This document shows, one piece after another, positions 45,265 through 54,871 of a DNA stretch of 64,000 nucleotides. The position numbers were made by a program, and so were the translations under genes. This DNA comes from Acidicapsa ligni. Lineage in GTDB: Bacteria > Acidobacteriota > Terriglobia > Terriglobales > Acidobacteriaceae. A model generated the notes under the pieces. The model worked only from the letters and a program-made list of their open reading frames with translations, did not search any database and was not told the origin of the DNA. Each line of letters begins with the position of its first letter. Positions within the stretch are counted from its first letter, which is position 1. Location: positions 186,001 through 250,000 of the forward strand of contig NZ_JAGSYG010000005.1 in assembly GCF_025685655.1 (NCBI RefSeq). The letters run 5' to 3'.

Positions 45265-47037
45265 CTACTCCGGCTTGCTGCCAATGGCCGGTTTCACTGA
45301 AGAATCCATGCGGGAGTCGATGACCTTGCGCAGGTCTCTTGCAGCCCGGTTGTTGCCATCCAGCTTAAGCGCATCGGCTGTTTCGCTGCGAGCCTCGGGC
45401 AGATGATTCGCCGCAAAATCAAGGCGTGCGAGCACCATGTAAGCCTCGACATTCGGCTGCTGATCCAGTGATGCTTTGGCTTCCTTGCGTGCGGCATCGG
45501 TGTCTCCGGCTCGCTCGCGAACCTCGGCCAATCCGGCATGCGCCTCGGCACTATGATCATTGGCTGCAAGAGCTGCGTGATATTCGCGCTCGGCTTCGAG
45601 CAGCAGTCCGCGATCGAGTTTTTCACGCGCGGTGCGGCTCAATCGTGCAGCACGTTCATTTGCGGGAAGCGTGGCGAGATGAGCTGCCTCAACCTGGTCG
45701 AGCATCAGGCCTGCCTGTCGAAACGCTGCTCCGTTGTAACTGCGCTTGATCCGTTCGAGAGGGTCAGGCTGCGTCGATGCAGCATTGGCGGGGGTCTTGT
45801 CGGTACTTGATTTATCGGTACTTGTTTTATCTGTGCTCGATTTATCGGCAGCTACGGCTGGCGATTTCTTCCACATATCGCTGAGCGTCTTCGCCTCGCT
45901 GTCGCCTGGGTGCACTTTTAGAGTCTGCGCCAGCTCGCTTAGAGCCTCTGCGGTATTGCCATGCCGGTGCAGGCTTACGGCAAGGTTGAAGTGGTAATCG
46001 GCATCGGTAGGATCGGCGGCCTCGGCCTGGCGAAAGAGCGCAATGCCATCGTGTCCGCGACGGCTCAGAGCCACGGCTTCATTGTTGACGACCTCGGGCA
46101 AGGGCAGCACTCGCGCTACTGCTGCAAAGGACTCTTCGGCGCGCGGATAATTTCCAGAGTAGAGCAGCGAAAGTCCACGATAGAATCCCGCTTCGAGTTC
46201 CGCAGGATCGCCGCGTGTGACCTTGCCAAAAGAGACAGCCGCCTGCTCATACTGCTGGCTGGCAAACTCCAGCTTGCCGGTGGCCAGCCATGCCTCGGTA
46301 AAGTCCGGGCTGAGATCGGTAGCCTTCTTCAGATGGCGTAGCTGATCGGCGGCATCACGCTCTGTAATGCCGCGGATGTATTGTTCGAAAGCATCGAGCC
46401 GCAGCTTGGAGCCAGCGGCGCGAAATGTCTCTTCGGCTACTCCAAAGCTGGGGTCCAACTTGCGGGTCAACTGCCATGCCAGTGAATTCAACAGCGGAAT
46501 CAACTGCGAAAGCTGACCGGACTCGGTGATCTCATCCATGAGCCGCAGTTTGGCGACGTCGACGATCCGCGACTTGATCGTCAGTGTTTTTCCATTTACT
46601 GAATAGCTGCCGATGAGGATGTAGTCCGCATCCAGTGTTTGCGCAATGCGCAGTGCTGTGGCCCGGCTGGGTTGAAAGGTCGCGGGCAGACCGAGATGAT
46701 CGAGCGCGTAGAGACGGTCTTCGCGCGTGAGCGGCTGAAAACCGGCCGAAGCAAAACGGCTGTTCAGAATCTCCGGCGCAGCCTCGCGAATCCAGTCCAG
46801 GCTCAACGATTCCGAATTGGAGGCATTGGGAGAGCGCGCGTCCGTCTGATTGTCGAAGGGCAGTACCAGCAGGATATGACCATTGCCGGTAGTTGCCCCG
46901 GAGTCTGCGTCGTCGCTGTCGGATGCGGCATGTTGAGCCCAGGCGCCGGAGGCGAAAGCTAACCCCAGCAGCGAGACAAGGAAAATCGCCCAATGCGAAA
47001 AACTACGATGTGCGCGGGATGAATAAGCAGCAATCAC
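45265..47037 (-). CDS. Secreted tetratricopeptide-repeat protein
   Basis: A 590-residue protein with a signal peptide (about 1-34, ending AWAQ). Residues 50-185 resemble the TolB-N-like or FlgO-like domain often found before TPRs (HILLVLPFDNQTDARSPNAS, ADYILIGSYSVNGKTLTIKS). TPR helices fill about 225-380 and 470-575. A linker near 395-420 repeats DKSSTDKTSTD. It lies 32 bp upstream of nfeD on the same strand. A periplasmic assembly or scaffold role is inference. Confidence 0.82.
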   Translation of the reverse strand: MIAAYSSRAHRSFSHWAIFLVSLLGLAFASGAWAQHAASDSDDADSGATTGNGHILLVLPFDNQTDARSPNASNSESLSLDWIREAAPEILNSRFASAGFQPLTREDRLYALDHLGLPATFQPSRATALRIAQTLDADYILIGSYSVNGKTLTIKSRIVDVAKLRLMDEITESGQLSQLIPLLNSLAWQLTRKLDPSFGVAEETFRAAGSKLRLDAFEQYIRGITERDAADQLRHLKKATDLSPDFTEAWLATGKLEFASQQYEQAAVSFGKVTRGDPAELEAGFYRGLSLLYSGNYPRAEESFAAVARVLPLPEVVNNEAVALSRRGHDGIALFRQAEAADPTDADYHFNLAVSLHRHGNTAEALSELAQTLKVHPGDSEAKTLSDMWKKSPAVAADKSSTDKTSTDKSSTDKTPANAASTQPDPLERIKRSYNGAAFRQAGLMLDQVEAAHLATLPANERAARLSRTAREKLDRGLLLEAEREYHAALAANDHSAEAHAGLAEVRERAGDTDAARKEAKASLDQQPNVEAYMVLARLDFAANHLPEARSETADALKLDGNNRAARDLRKVIDSRMDSSVKPAIGSKPE

Positions 47038-47094
47038 GTCACCCTGATTATAGGCGCTATACCGCTATCCCCTACTGGCGCTCGGGAACGGAAA

Positions 47095-48834
47095 TCATTG
47101 CGGCGGTAGTTGCAGCCGCGCCTCAAACGAACGATGAAAGCGCAGCAGCGCTACCCACTCCAGATCGTCCTTGCGTTGCCATACGAGGTCGCCATGCAAT
47201 TGCTGCGCAATTGCGGCCGGTGAGAGATCGTGGTGCAGGCCGAAATATTGTTCTTCTACCGCAGGCGTATTGAGGTGAAAGGGAAGCGAAGGCGGCTCTT
47301 CTTTGGTAGAAAAAACCAGAGCAGTCGAATACCCGCCGGGGTCGTCGGCAGCTTTGCTGATCTGTGCAGCAGTGAAGTCCTCCAGCCGGTCGACATCAAA
47401 CGGCGTCTGCACGTAGCCCAACTCGGGACGGCTTAGTTCATCGCTCATTGGCCAGGCGGTCAGCACGGTAGAGCCTGGGTAGCGCGTCTCCAATTGATGA
47501 ATTGCCTGCTGGTGCAGCCGAATCGCATGCGCGTAGCTGAGGTTATCTTCGGGGGCGAATCCATAGGGAGGATTGATGAACAGCGCGACGATAAATGCAG
47601 CGGCGGAAAAGGCAGACAACAACTGCCAGTAGCGTACACGGTGATGAAAAGTGGAGACGGCCAGCAGCAGGATCAGCGGATACATCGGGAGCAGATATCG
47701 GGTCAGGAGCGCTCCACCAAGGAGTGAAAAGGCGAGCGCGTTTGCCAGCAGAATTATGCAAATCCTATTCTGGGCGGGAAAGCTGATGCGTACTCTTGTT
47801 TGTCCGTCGCGGTCCCTGATGGGGTCCAGAATCATTGCCGCTGCCATGCAAAGCACGGGCACAAACATATTCATGTGCGCGGTCAGATGCAGGATGCGGT
47901 GACCAAAGGCTGCCAGAATGCGTACCGGCTCCAGCGTTGAGGTGGCGTTGTAGCGCAGAAACTCAGGGTTTCCAAAGAGGAAACCGGTTTTCAGCCGGTG
48001 ATATCCATACCAGGCTGCCAGCGGAAAGAGACAGACCAGATACCACTCGGACTCGCCGATGCGCTTGCGGCGAGCTGCTCCCTTGAGTTGAAATGCGGTC
48101 ACAAACTCATAGGCAAACAGCGCCAGCGGGGTCGCGATGGAGGTCTCTTTAGCCAGTGCTGCAACGGAGAACCAGATCGCTGCAATCCAAAGTTTACGTG
48201 GTTTGCGCGGTATGACGGGCTTGCCCGTTTTGGCTGCCTCCGCCTCGAGAAGCGCGTATGTCAGTGCCCAGAGCGTGGCCGCTGCGGCGAAGATATCCGC
48301 GTGGGCCAGGGTGCTCTGCGCAAACCAGATTGGATATAGCCCGGTGAGTACGACGGTCCAGAAAGCTACAAGCGCATTGCCGTTGAGCCGCATTGCCAGA
48401 CGCCAAACCGCGAGTAATCCAAACGACGCAACGATGAGAATTGCCTCGCGCGTAACGGCGGGATGAAAACCGCAGAGCTTCCACCAGAGCGCCAGGTAGA
48501 CCGACGGCAAAGGCGGATGCGCATTGGTTATCGTGGTGATCGGAATCAGTGAGCCGGTACGAAAGAAATCCCACGCGGCGGGAATGTAATACCCGGCTTC
48601 ATCCCAGTAATACGGCAGCCGGAGGAGCGTCCAATGGGTGAGATACAGCACGGTGAAGATGACGGGAAAGATCATCCAGAGCGGCATTTGCGCGTCTGGC
48701 TCGGATTGCAGATGCAACAGGCGGCGTAGGGGCGAACCTCTGCGAGCAGGAAGCTGGCCGGGCACGCGCGCCTCATCTCGCGATTCTGCGCGTCGCCGCG
48801 ATACGCCTGACTCCTGGGTGCGAGATTCGTTCAT
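47095..48834 (-). CDS. GT39/ArnT-like polytopic glycosyltransferase
   Basis: A 579-residue integral membrane protein with an Arg-rich cytoplasmic start and about eleven helices. The first periplasmic loop has LPYYWDEAGYYIPAAWDFF, with the Asp-Glu pair of the protein-mannosyltransferase/ArnT clan, and THPPLPS-type sequence (NAHPPLPSVYLALWWK). It would move a sugar from a lipid carrier to an acceptor in the periplasm. The start lies 6 bp after the DUF3467 stop, and the TPR gene follows after 57 bp. Confidence 0.85.
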   Translation of the reverse strand: MNESRTQESGVSRRRAESRDEARVPGQLPARRGSPLRRLLHLQSEPDAQMPLWMIFPVIFTVLYLTHWTLLRLPYYWDEAGYYIPAAWDFFRTGSLIPITTITNAHPPLPSVYLALWWKLCGFHPAVTREAILIVASFGLLAVWRLAMRLNGNALVAFWTVVLTGLYPIWFAQSTLAHADIFAAAATLWALTYALLEAEAAKTGKPVIPRKPRKLWIAAIWFSVAALAKETSIATPLALFAYEFVTAFQLKGAARRKRIGESEWYLVCLFPLAAWYGYHRLKTGFLFGNPEFLRYNATSTLEPVRILAAFGHRILHLTAHMNMFVPVLCMAAAMILDPIRDRDGQTRVRISFPAQNRICIILLANALAFSLLGGALLTRYLLPMYPLILLLAVSTFHHRVRYWQLLSAFSAAAFIVALFINPPYGFAPEDNLSYAHAIRLHQQAIHQLETRYPGSTVLTAWPMSDELSRPELGYVQTPFDVDRLEDFTAAQISKAADDPGGYSTALVFSTKEEPPSLPFHLNTPAVEEQYFGLHHDLSPAAIAQQLHGDLVWQRKDDLEWVALLRFHRSFEARLQLPPQ

Positions 48835-48840
48835 TTGAGG

Positions 48841-49146
48841 CTAGTTAACAACGCCCTGGGGGAAGTTGGGATTTTGGGGCTCCAGGTTCAACTCGCCAAA
48901 AGCCTGCTCGTACTGGGCGAGATTCTGTCCCAACACATTCCAAAGTGCCTTTGCCTGCTGCGGGCTGAGGAAGATGCCCTGGTGATTTTGAATACTCAAC
49001 TGGTCCGGAGTCTCGGAGTTAGCCTGTCCAAACACGAGGTGAAAGTCCCAAACGCTCACGCGAATCTGGACGCTGTTGGCATACGTATCCCTATATTCCG
49101 GGGTTTGAATAAGGTTCACACGAGGCTGAGGATTATTCTGACTCAT
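48841..49146 (-). CDS. DUF3467 domain-containing protein
   Basis: A 101-residue soluble protein. The pattern RDTYANSVQIRVSVWDFHLV followed by FGQ and, near 55-80, IFLSPQQAKALWNVLGQNL matches DUF3467, a family of unknown function. It has no signal peptide. It heads the minus-strand run that continues through GT39, TPR, NfeD, slipin and SPOR genes. Confidence 0.87.
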   Translation of the reverse strand: MSQNNPQPRVNLIQTPEYRDTYANSVQIRVSVWDFHLVFGQANSETPDQLSIQNHQGIFLSPQQAKALWNVLGQNLAQYEQAFGELNLEPQNPNFPQGVVN

Positions 49147-49278
49147 AGTCTCATCAGATTACCCCGGCAGACATGCCTCACGCGACTCGGCGCTGCCTGA
49201 GTTGGCCTGCTGGAGGTGAAGAGATCGGTGTTTTAAATAAATTGCCGCTTTAAGAAAAGCCCGAAGGCTGGGGAGATT

Positions 49279-49363
49279 TGGTGCGGAAGAGGGGACTTGA
49301 ACCCCTATGGGTTACCCCGCCAGATCCTAAGTCTGGTGCGTCTGCCAATTTCGCCACTTCCGC
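49279..49363 (-). tRNA. tRNA-Leu (anticodon TAG)
   Basis: Minus-strand type II tRNA of 85 nt with encoded CCA. The acceptor GCGGAAG pairs with CTTCCGC. The anticodon stem CCAGA/TCTGG holds CTTAGGA, giving anticodon TAG. A long variable arm and the T loop GTTCAAGTC are present. Confidence 0.95.
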
Positions 49364-49585
49364 AGGGCAGCTCGAAAACGACTCCAGCTATTACCAATCT
49401 AGCCGCAAACGCATATCAATGGCAACGAATCCGATGGGGAAGATGAGCAGATTGCGGTGCAGAGGTGGTATTTCCATAGCTCTGTAATTGTTATTGGAGG
49501 CTCAAATCAATCGCGCGAATCTGGTATGTCGTTCGGAATGGCACTCGATCTTGTTGCGGGAGAACGGTTCATTTTATAGTTGGCC

Positions 49586-50221
49586 ATGCGGTTGCCTATT
49601 AATAAGGGTTTTTTGAAGTCACTGATCGTCATCGATCTTATGGGGACTGCTGTTTTTGCGGCCGAGGGCGCGTCTACTGCGGCGACTGCGCGGCTGGATG
49701 TGCTGGGCATCCTGGTTATAGGTTTTGTGACGGCATTGGGAGGCGGAATTATCCGTGACCTTTTGCTTGGATATACGCCACCCAGTTCCATACGGGACTG
49801 GCGCTATGGCGCGGTCGCACTCATTACGGGAACGGTGGTTTTCCTCTTTCATGCTTCGACTGCCGATATGAATTATTGGCTGCTCACTTCGCTGGATGCT
49901 GCTGGACTGAGCCTGTTTGCGGTTGCGGGTGTAGAAAAGGCGATGGAGTTTAAACTGCATCCACTGCTCGCGGTCATGATGGGCGGCATCACGGGAGTCG
50001 GTGGGGGAACTGTTCGCGACTTGCTTCTCAATAGGGTGCCGACCGTGCTGCGGTCCGATGTGTACGCGGCAGCGGCGCTTCTTGGCGCGGCGATCACTAT
50101 TCTTTGCCTGAAACTCAAAATGCCGCCGACACTGGCGAGCGTTCTCGGCATTGTGAGCTGCTTCGTGCTTCGTATGGTGGCCGTTTATAACCATTGGAAC
50201 CTGCCTGGCGCGTCCTCTTGA
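49586..50221 (+). CDS. TRIC-type cation channel family protein (UPF0126, YicG-like)
   Basis: A 211-residue membrane protein with seven helices in two related halves. Each half holds the family's signature: ALGGGIIRDLLLG near residue 53 and GVGGGTVRDLLLN near 140. Bacterial TRIC relatives form potassium-permeable trimers; YadS/YicG-type members have been linked to glycine uptake, so the transported species is uncertain. ATG 49586 is chosen over a TTG two codons upstream; neither has a strong ribosome-binding site. Confidence 0.9.
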   Translation: MRLPINKGFLKSLIVIDLMGTAVFAAEGASTAATARLDVLGILVIGFVTALGGGIIRDLLLGYTPPSSIRDWRYGAVALITGTVVFLFHASTADMNYWLLTSLDAAGLSLFAVAGVEKAMEFKLHPLLAVMMGGITGVGGGTVRDLLLNRVPTVLRSDVYAAAALLGAAITILCLKLKMPPTLASVLGIVSCFVLRMVAVYNHWNLPGASS

Positions 50222-50321
50222 GACGGCGATAGGGTTGATGTTTCGGTATGCACGGCTGTTCGCTCAAAACAGGACGACGCGGCGCAGGTATGATAGCCGC
50301 ACTATTTTTTAGAGGTAGAGA

Positions 50322-52877
50322 ATGAGCGCTGAGATGCTGAGGCGGGCTGCGCTTCGTGGGGCAATCTGTGTTGCGGTGTTTGCTGCTACCGGGGATGCGG
50401 GAAGGCTTGCTATTGTGGAGGCCGCGTCGGCGGGTATGCATGGCTCGTCCAGGAATCCAGATCGGGATTGGCCTATTTATGGAGGCAGTCCTGCGAACGA
50501 TCATTACTCAAGCTTGCGGCAGATCAATCGCAAAAATGTCGCAGGGCTCAAGAAAGCCTGGCAATTCGACAGTGCCGAAGCAGGTGGACTGCAGACCAGT
50601 CCGCTGATCGTCGGCCGGGTGCTCTACGGCTTTACTCCTACACAAAAAGTAATTGCGCTCGATGCGGCTACGGGCAGGCTGCTTTGGAAATTTGACTCAG
50701 GCATTGAGGGACACCAGCCTGATCGCGGCCTTAGCTATTGGAGTGACGGCAAAGACACGCGCCTCTTTGCCGGTGTCATGAACTTTCTCTATGCGCTCGA
50801 TCCTGCGACCGGCAAGCCTGTTGCCAGTTTTGGCGAAGGCGGTCGCATCGATCTACGTAAAAATCTCGACGCGGTGGACTACACTCGCCAGGCTGTTGCG
50901 ATGACTTCGCCGGGCGCGATCTACAAGGACATGATCATCGTAGGTTTTCGCACTTCGGAGGTTCCACCGGCTCCGCATGGAGATATTCGTGCTTTCGATG
51001 TGCGCACAGGTAAGCTGCGCTGGAGTTTTCATACTATTCCGCACCCGGGCGAAGCTGGCTATGAAACGTGGCCTCCGGATGCATGGAAGAGTGCAGGCTC
51101 GGCGAATAATTGGGCAGGCATGACGGTTGATGTTGCGCGTGGAATCGTATACGCGCCGACCGGCTCCGCGGTGCCGGATTTTTATGGTGGGGCGCGTCTG
51201 GGCGAAGATCTGTACGCCAACACGCTGCTTGCGCTCGATGCCAATACGGGCAAGCGGATATGGCATTTTCAGGGTGTGCATCATGATATGTGGGATCGGG
51301 ATTTCGATTCTCCGCCGACGCTGCTGACGGTGACTCACAACGGCAAGCGAGTGGATGCGGTGGAGCAATCCTCCAAGCAGGGCTTCGTTTATCTGTTCGA
51401 TCGCGCGACGGGCGCACCGCTTTTTCCCATTGCAGAAAAGCCGTATCCGCCCAGTACTGTTCCAGGTGAAAAGAGTTCCGCGACTCAACCTTTGCCTCTT
51501 GAGCCAAAGCCTTTTGCGCGCCAGTTGCTTACTGAAGATGAGTTGACGAATCGCACTCCGCAGGCACATGCGTGGGCTGTTCAGCAGTTTCGCACCTTTC
51601 GCAGCGAGGGGCAGTTTGTGCCGCTTGGCTTGGATAAGCAGACTGTCGTCTTTCCCGGCTTCGACGGTGGAGCGGAGTGGGGAGGCACGGCAGCCGATCC
51701 GAAGACCGGCGTGATCTATGTCAATGCCAATGACGTAGCGTGGACCGGCGGCCTTACGCCCAATACTTCGCGGGCGGGCTCAGGCTCGGCGACTTATCTG
51801 AATGAATGTGCTGTGTGTCATGGCGATAACCGCGCGGGTTCTCCGCCTGCGTTGCCGTCTTTGATCGACATATATTCGTGGCTCTCCACGCAGCAGATTG
51901 TGGATACGATCCACGGAGGCAAGGGCCGGATGCCTGCTTACCCCGGCATTCGCGATGCGCAGTTGACTCGGCTTTTGCTCTATCTCAGAACGGGCAAAGA
52001 TGCTGCGGCCGGAGCTGTATCCGAAGTCACGATGGCTGCAGTGGAAACGCCGGAAAATCTGCAGCCTATGAGTGTTGTCGGCGCGCGTGTTTATCAGCGG
52101 AATTGCGCGATCTGCCACGGTGACGACCGAAGCGGAAACGAGCCGGGTTTTCCTGCCCTGGCGAGAGTTGGAACGCGTCTTTCTTCGCATCAGCTTACTT
52201 CGATCATTCGCGAAGGCAAAGACCGCATGCCGGGTTTTCCGCGCAGCAAAATTTCAGAGGATGGAATGAATGCGTTGCTGCTTTATCTGGGTATGGACCC
52301 TGTGCTGGATCCAACTTTGGGCCCGGCTCTGGGGACAGTTCAAAATGCCGCACTCACAAAGGCCGCGCCAGCACAGGCTGGCAGCGATAAGAGCGATAAG
52401 CAGGAGATGGTCTGGGATGGTGAGGGAGAAGCGGAGGGACCGCCGAGCAGGTATCGCTTCACGGGCTATCGCAAGTTTCTCGATCCAGACGGCTATCCGG
52501 CGGTCGCTCCGCCGTGGGGAACTCTTAGCGCCATTGATATGAACACGGGCAAGTATCTTTGGAAGATTCCGCTGGGCGAGTACCTGGAGCTTGCGAAGCT
52601 GGGTATGGATAAGACAGGCAGCGAAAACTATGGTGGTCCCATCGTTACCGCCGGGGGACTGGTGTTCATTGGCGCGACGATGTTCGACCGCAAGATTCGC
52701 GCCTTCGACAGCAGCACGGGAAAGCTGCTGTGGCAGGCGGAATTACCGTATGCGGGCACGGCTACTCCGGCGACCTATAGCATCGACGGCAGACAATATG
52801 TGGTGATTGCCGCTGGAGGAGGACGCGACCCTAAATCGGGATCAGGCGGGGTCTATGTGGCATTCGCTCTGCCTTAG
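50322..52877 (+). CDS. PQQ-dependent dehydrogenase with two c-type heme domains inside the propeller
   Basis: An 851-residue periplasmic quinoprotein with an N-terminal signal-like segment. Residues about 45-480 are PQQ propeller blades (WPIYGGSPANDHYSSLRQIN; KVIALDAATGRLLWKFDSGI; WGGTAADPKTGVIYVNANDV). Two cytochrome c motifs follow: Cys496-Ala-Val-Cys499-His500 and Cys595-Ala-Ile-Cys598-His599, about 99 residues apart. The propeller then resumes from about 705 (PPWGTLSAIDMNTGKYLWKI, GGPIVTAGGLVFIGATMFDR), ending like membrane glucose dehydrogenases. It should oxidise a sugar or alcohol and pass electrons to heme c. A strong terminator follows. Confidence 0.9.
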   Translation: MSAEMLRRAALRGAICVAVFAATGDAGRLAIVEAASAGMHGSSRNPDRDWPIYGGSPANDHYSSLRQINRKNVAGLKKAWQFDSAEAGGLQTSPLIVGRVLYGFTPTQKVIALDAATGRLLWKFDSGIEGHQPDRGLSYWSDGKDTRLFAGVMNFLYALDPATGKPVASFGEGGRIDLRKNLDAVDYTRQAVAMTSPGAIYKDMIIVGFRTSEVPPAPHGDIRAFDVRTGKLRWSFHTIPHPGEAGYETWPPDAWKSAGSANNWAGMTVDVARGIVYAPTGSAVPDFYGGARLGEDLYANTLLALDANTGKRIWHFQGVHHDMWDRDFDSPPTLLTVTHNGKRVDAVEQSSKQGFVYLFDRATGAPLFPIAEKPYPPSTVPGEKSSATQPLPLEPKPFARQLLTEDELTNRTPQAHAWAVQQFRTFRSEGQFVPLGLDKQTVVFPGFDGGAEWGGTAADPKTGVIYVNANDVAWTGGLTPNTSRAGSGSATYLNECAVCHGDNRAGSPPALPSLIDIYSWLSTQQIVDTIHGGKGRMPAYPGIRDAQLTRLLLYLRTGKDAAAGAVSEVTMAAVETPENLQPMSVVGARVYQRNCAICHGDDRSGNEPGFPALARVGTRLSSHQLTSIIREGKDRMPGFPRSKISEDGMNALLLYLGMDPVLDPTLGPALGTVQNAALTKAAPAQAGSDKSDKQEMVWDGEGEAEGPPSRYRFTGYRKFLDPDGYPAVAPPWGTLSAIDMNTGKYLWKIPLGEYLELAKLGMDKTGSENYGGPIVTAGGLVFIGATMFDRKIRAFDSSTGKLLWQAELPYAGTATPATYSIDGRQYVVIAAGGGRDPKSGSGGVYVAFALP

Positions 52878-52911
52878 TGGCTGGCGGAAATCGCATACGG
52901 TTGAATGCAAA

Positions 52912-52952
52912 CAAAAGAGGCGCTCCGGTTAGGGAGCGCCTCTTTTGTTTTT
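52912..52952 (+). terminator. Intrinsic terminator after the PQQ dehydrogenase, usable in both directions
   Basis: A perfect 15-bp stem (52912-52926 with 52933-52947) and 6-nt loop is followed by TTTTT on the plus strand. The outer AAAAG/CTTTT part gives the minus strand a T run as well, serving the convergent porin gene. Confidence 0.92.
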
Positions 52953-52966
52953 GGATCAGCTACAGG

Positions 52967-54871
52967 TTAAGGGATGTAGTAGCGGAACGAGGTGAACACC
53001 ATGTTCTCGATGCCCTTGGGAGCGAAGCCGGACTGATCAGCCCAGATTCCGCGAAGAGCATAGCTGTACTGGATGCTCTGACGCAGGCGGCCTTTCGGTC
53101 CCTTGTAGAAGTCATACCAGTAGCCGAGTGTACCTTCCTGCACGTCGCGGGTGTTGCCCGAGCAGCTCGAAGGACCAGCCGGGAAAGCGGGGCTGGTAGG
53201 ATTCGGCTCTTTGCCGCAACCGGTGTTGACTTCGCCGAAGCCGTAGCCATCTTTCTTGCCAGCCAAGTTGGTGTAGATGGTGCGACCAACATAGTCGCCG
53301 CCGTAGTTGGCATAGATGTCCAACCGCGGAGTGGCGTGCAGTTCCAGAGTGCCCAAGGCGGAGAATGCATGCAGGGGCGAGAAGGTGCCGTCAGGGCGAA
53401 CAGTCACATCGGAGATGGTGGTATTGCCGTAACGGCCTACACCAGTGCCCCACAGACCCTTCAGGCCAACGTCCAGCTTCTTGTGCAGAGTTGGGACGCG
53501 TGCGCTGGCGCCGATGCCGCCACCGAACTCCGTGTCGTTGTAGTTGTTGCCAGGAGTGGTGCCCACGGCTGCGTTATAAACGCGATCGCGGAACCAGCGT
53601 CCGATGCCGAAGATTTCGTAGTGACCGACGCCTGGATCAAAGGCAACCTTGGCGAGGATATCTGGAGAAGGGTTGATGGCGTAGGTGGTCAGAGCCGCAG
53701 GAACAACCGGCGAGCAGGTCGTAACCGGCGGGGTTGCCGTGGTGGTGGTGCAGGTGCTGGTGGTGGTCGAGGCATCGCTCGCGCCGGCGTTATACGCGCC
53801 GCCGTTTGCACCGGGATTCGCCCACAGGTAAGAGACGCCAGAGTTCAGGGCAACGGTGCCGCCCGGTCCGAGGGTCTGAGGATTTTCAAATGCGATACCG
53901 GCAGCGAATTTGTCGCTGAAGGTCTTCGTTACGCGGAAGCCATACTGACGAGTCCAGACAAAGCCCGCGTTATAGTTCGGGTCGATGGTCAGAGGAGTCA
54001 GGATGTCGCCGGAGAGGTTCGAGAGGCCGCGACGATCTTCTGTCGCCAAAGACCACATCTGACCGCCGGTGAAGGCCCAGCCGCTGTTCAGCGCAGCCTG
54101 TGCCCAAACCACGCGCTGACGCATCACGTAGCTGTTGGACTGATTGTTGTTGGAGGTGGTGCCTACGCCGAGGAAGTCAGCCTCGACATAACCGCGTATC
54201 GAGCCCCAGTCGGTCGTGCCCTGGGCCATCAAGGAGATACGCGACTGACGTCCGGTGCCGTAGAACTCGCTCAGGTGAGCAGCATCCGCGGAGGGGAATG
54301 GAATCGCGCTGAAGGGAGTCGCGATATCCGCGCCTGTCGACTTGCTGCGCCATACTGTTTCTGCCGCCATGAAGCCACCAGGGGTAAGGGTGATGCCCTT
54401 GTAGCGTAGCGAATCCGGGCTCTCGATGGCCTTCTTAACCGCAGCCTGACCATCCTGAATGGTGGTGACGAGCTGGGTCTGGTTGGATTTGAGATCGGAG
54501 ACGGTGGATTGCAGAGTGGAAACAGCGGTCGCGTTATCGCTCAGTACCTGTTGCTGAGAAGAGGCTGCGGCCTGGGCTGCGGCAGCAGATGCCTGTGCGG
54601 CAGCGGCTGCATCCTGCGCTTCTTTCAGCTTTACATCGCGATCGGAAAGCTGATCTTTCAGCGAGTTAATCTGGTTTTCCAGTTCCTGCTTGAGTTCCTG
54701 CAACTGGTCAACGTTCGCAGTAGCCGGCTTGGGGGCGACTGGTGCTTTCTTTGCATGCTTTTTGGCTGCCGCTGCAGGTGCAGGAGCTGCCGGATTGATT
54801 GCGTATGCTTGCTGTGAAGCAAGTCCCGCAGCAAGAACTACCGCGGCGATTGCTTTGATTTGAATATTCAT
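52967..54871 (-). CDS. Outer-membrane porin with periplasmic coiled coil
   Basis: A 634-residue exported protein: signal peptide 1-24 (ending AYA), an Ala/Lys/Pro linker that could touch peptidoglycan, a coiled coil at about 55-140 (LQELKQELENQINSLKDQLS), then a beta-barrel from about 155 to the C terminus, which ends FTSFRYYIP with the aromatic pattern of barrel proteins. A Thr-rich loop with two Cys (STCTTTTATPPVTTCSP) near 385-400 could be disulfide-bonded. The plan resembles the coiled-coil porins of acidobacteria and other phyla that tether the outer membrane; specificity is unknown. AGAGAGG lies just before the ATG, and the upstream gap is AT-rich. Confidence 0.83.
   Translation of the reverse strand: MNIQIKAIAAVVLAAGLASQQAYAINPAAPAPAAAAKKHAKKAPVAPKPATANVDQLQELKQELENQINSLKDQLSDRDVKLKEAQDAAAAAQASAAAAQAAASSQQQVLSDNATAVSTLQSTVSDLKSNQTQLVTTIQDGQAAVKKAIESPDSLRYKGITLTPGGFMAAETVWRSKSTGADIATPFSAIPFPSADAAHLSEFYGTGRQSRISLMAQGTTDWGSIRGYVEADFLGVGTTSNNNQSNSYVMRQRVVWAQAALNSGWAFTGGQMWSLATEDRRGLSNLSGDILTPLTIDPNYNAGFVWTRQYGFRVTKTFSDKFAAGIAFENPQTLGPGGTVALNSGVSYLWANPGANGGAYNAGASDASTTTSTCTTTTATPPVTTCSPVVPAALTTYAINPSPDILAKVAFDPGVGHYEIFGIGRWFRDRVYNAAVGTTPGNNYNDTEFGGGIGASARVPTLHKKLDVGLKGLWGTGVGRYGNTTISDVTVRPDGTFSPLHAFSALGTLELHATPRLDIYANYGGDYVGRTIYTNLAGKKDGYGFGEVNTGCGKEPNPTSPAFPAGPSSCSGNTRDVQEGTLGYWYDFYKGPKGRLRQSIQYSYALRGIWADQSGFAPKGIENMVFTSFRYYIP

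Noticed and set aside
52877..54409. 510-residue open frame on the plus strand
   Set aside because: Antisense to the porin gene and crosses the terminator; the Arg/Gly/Ala bias is a shadow of barrel codons.
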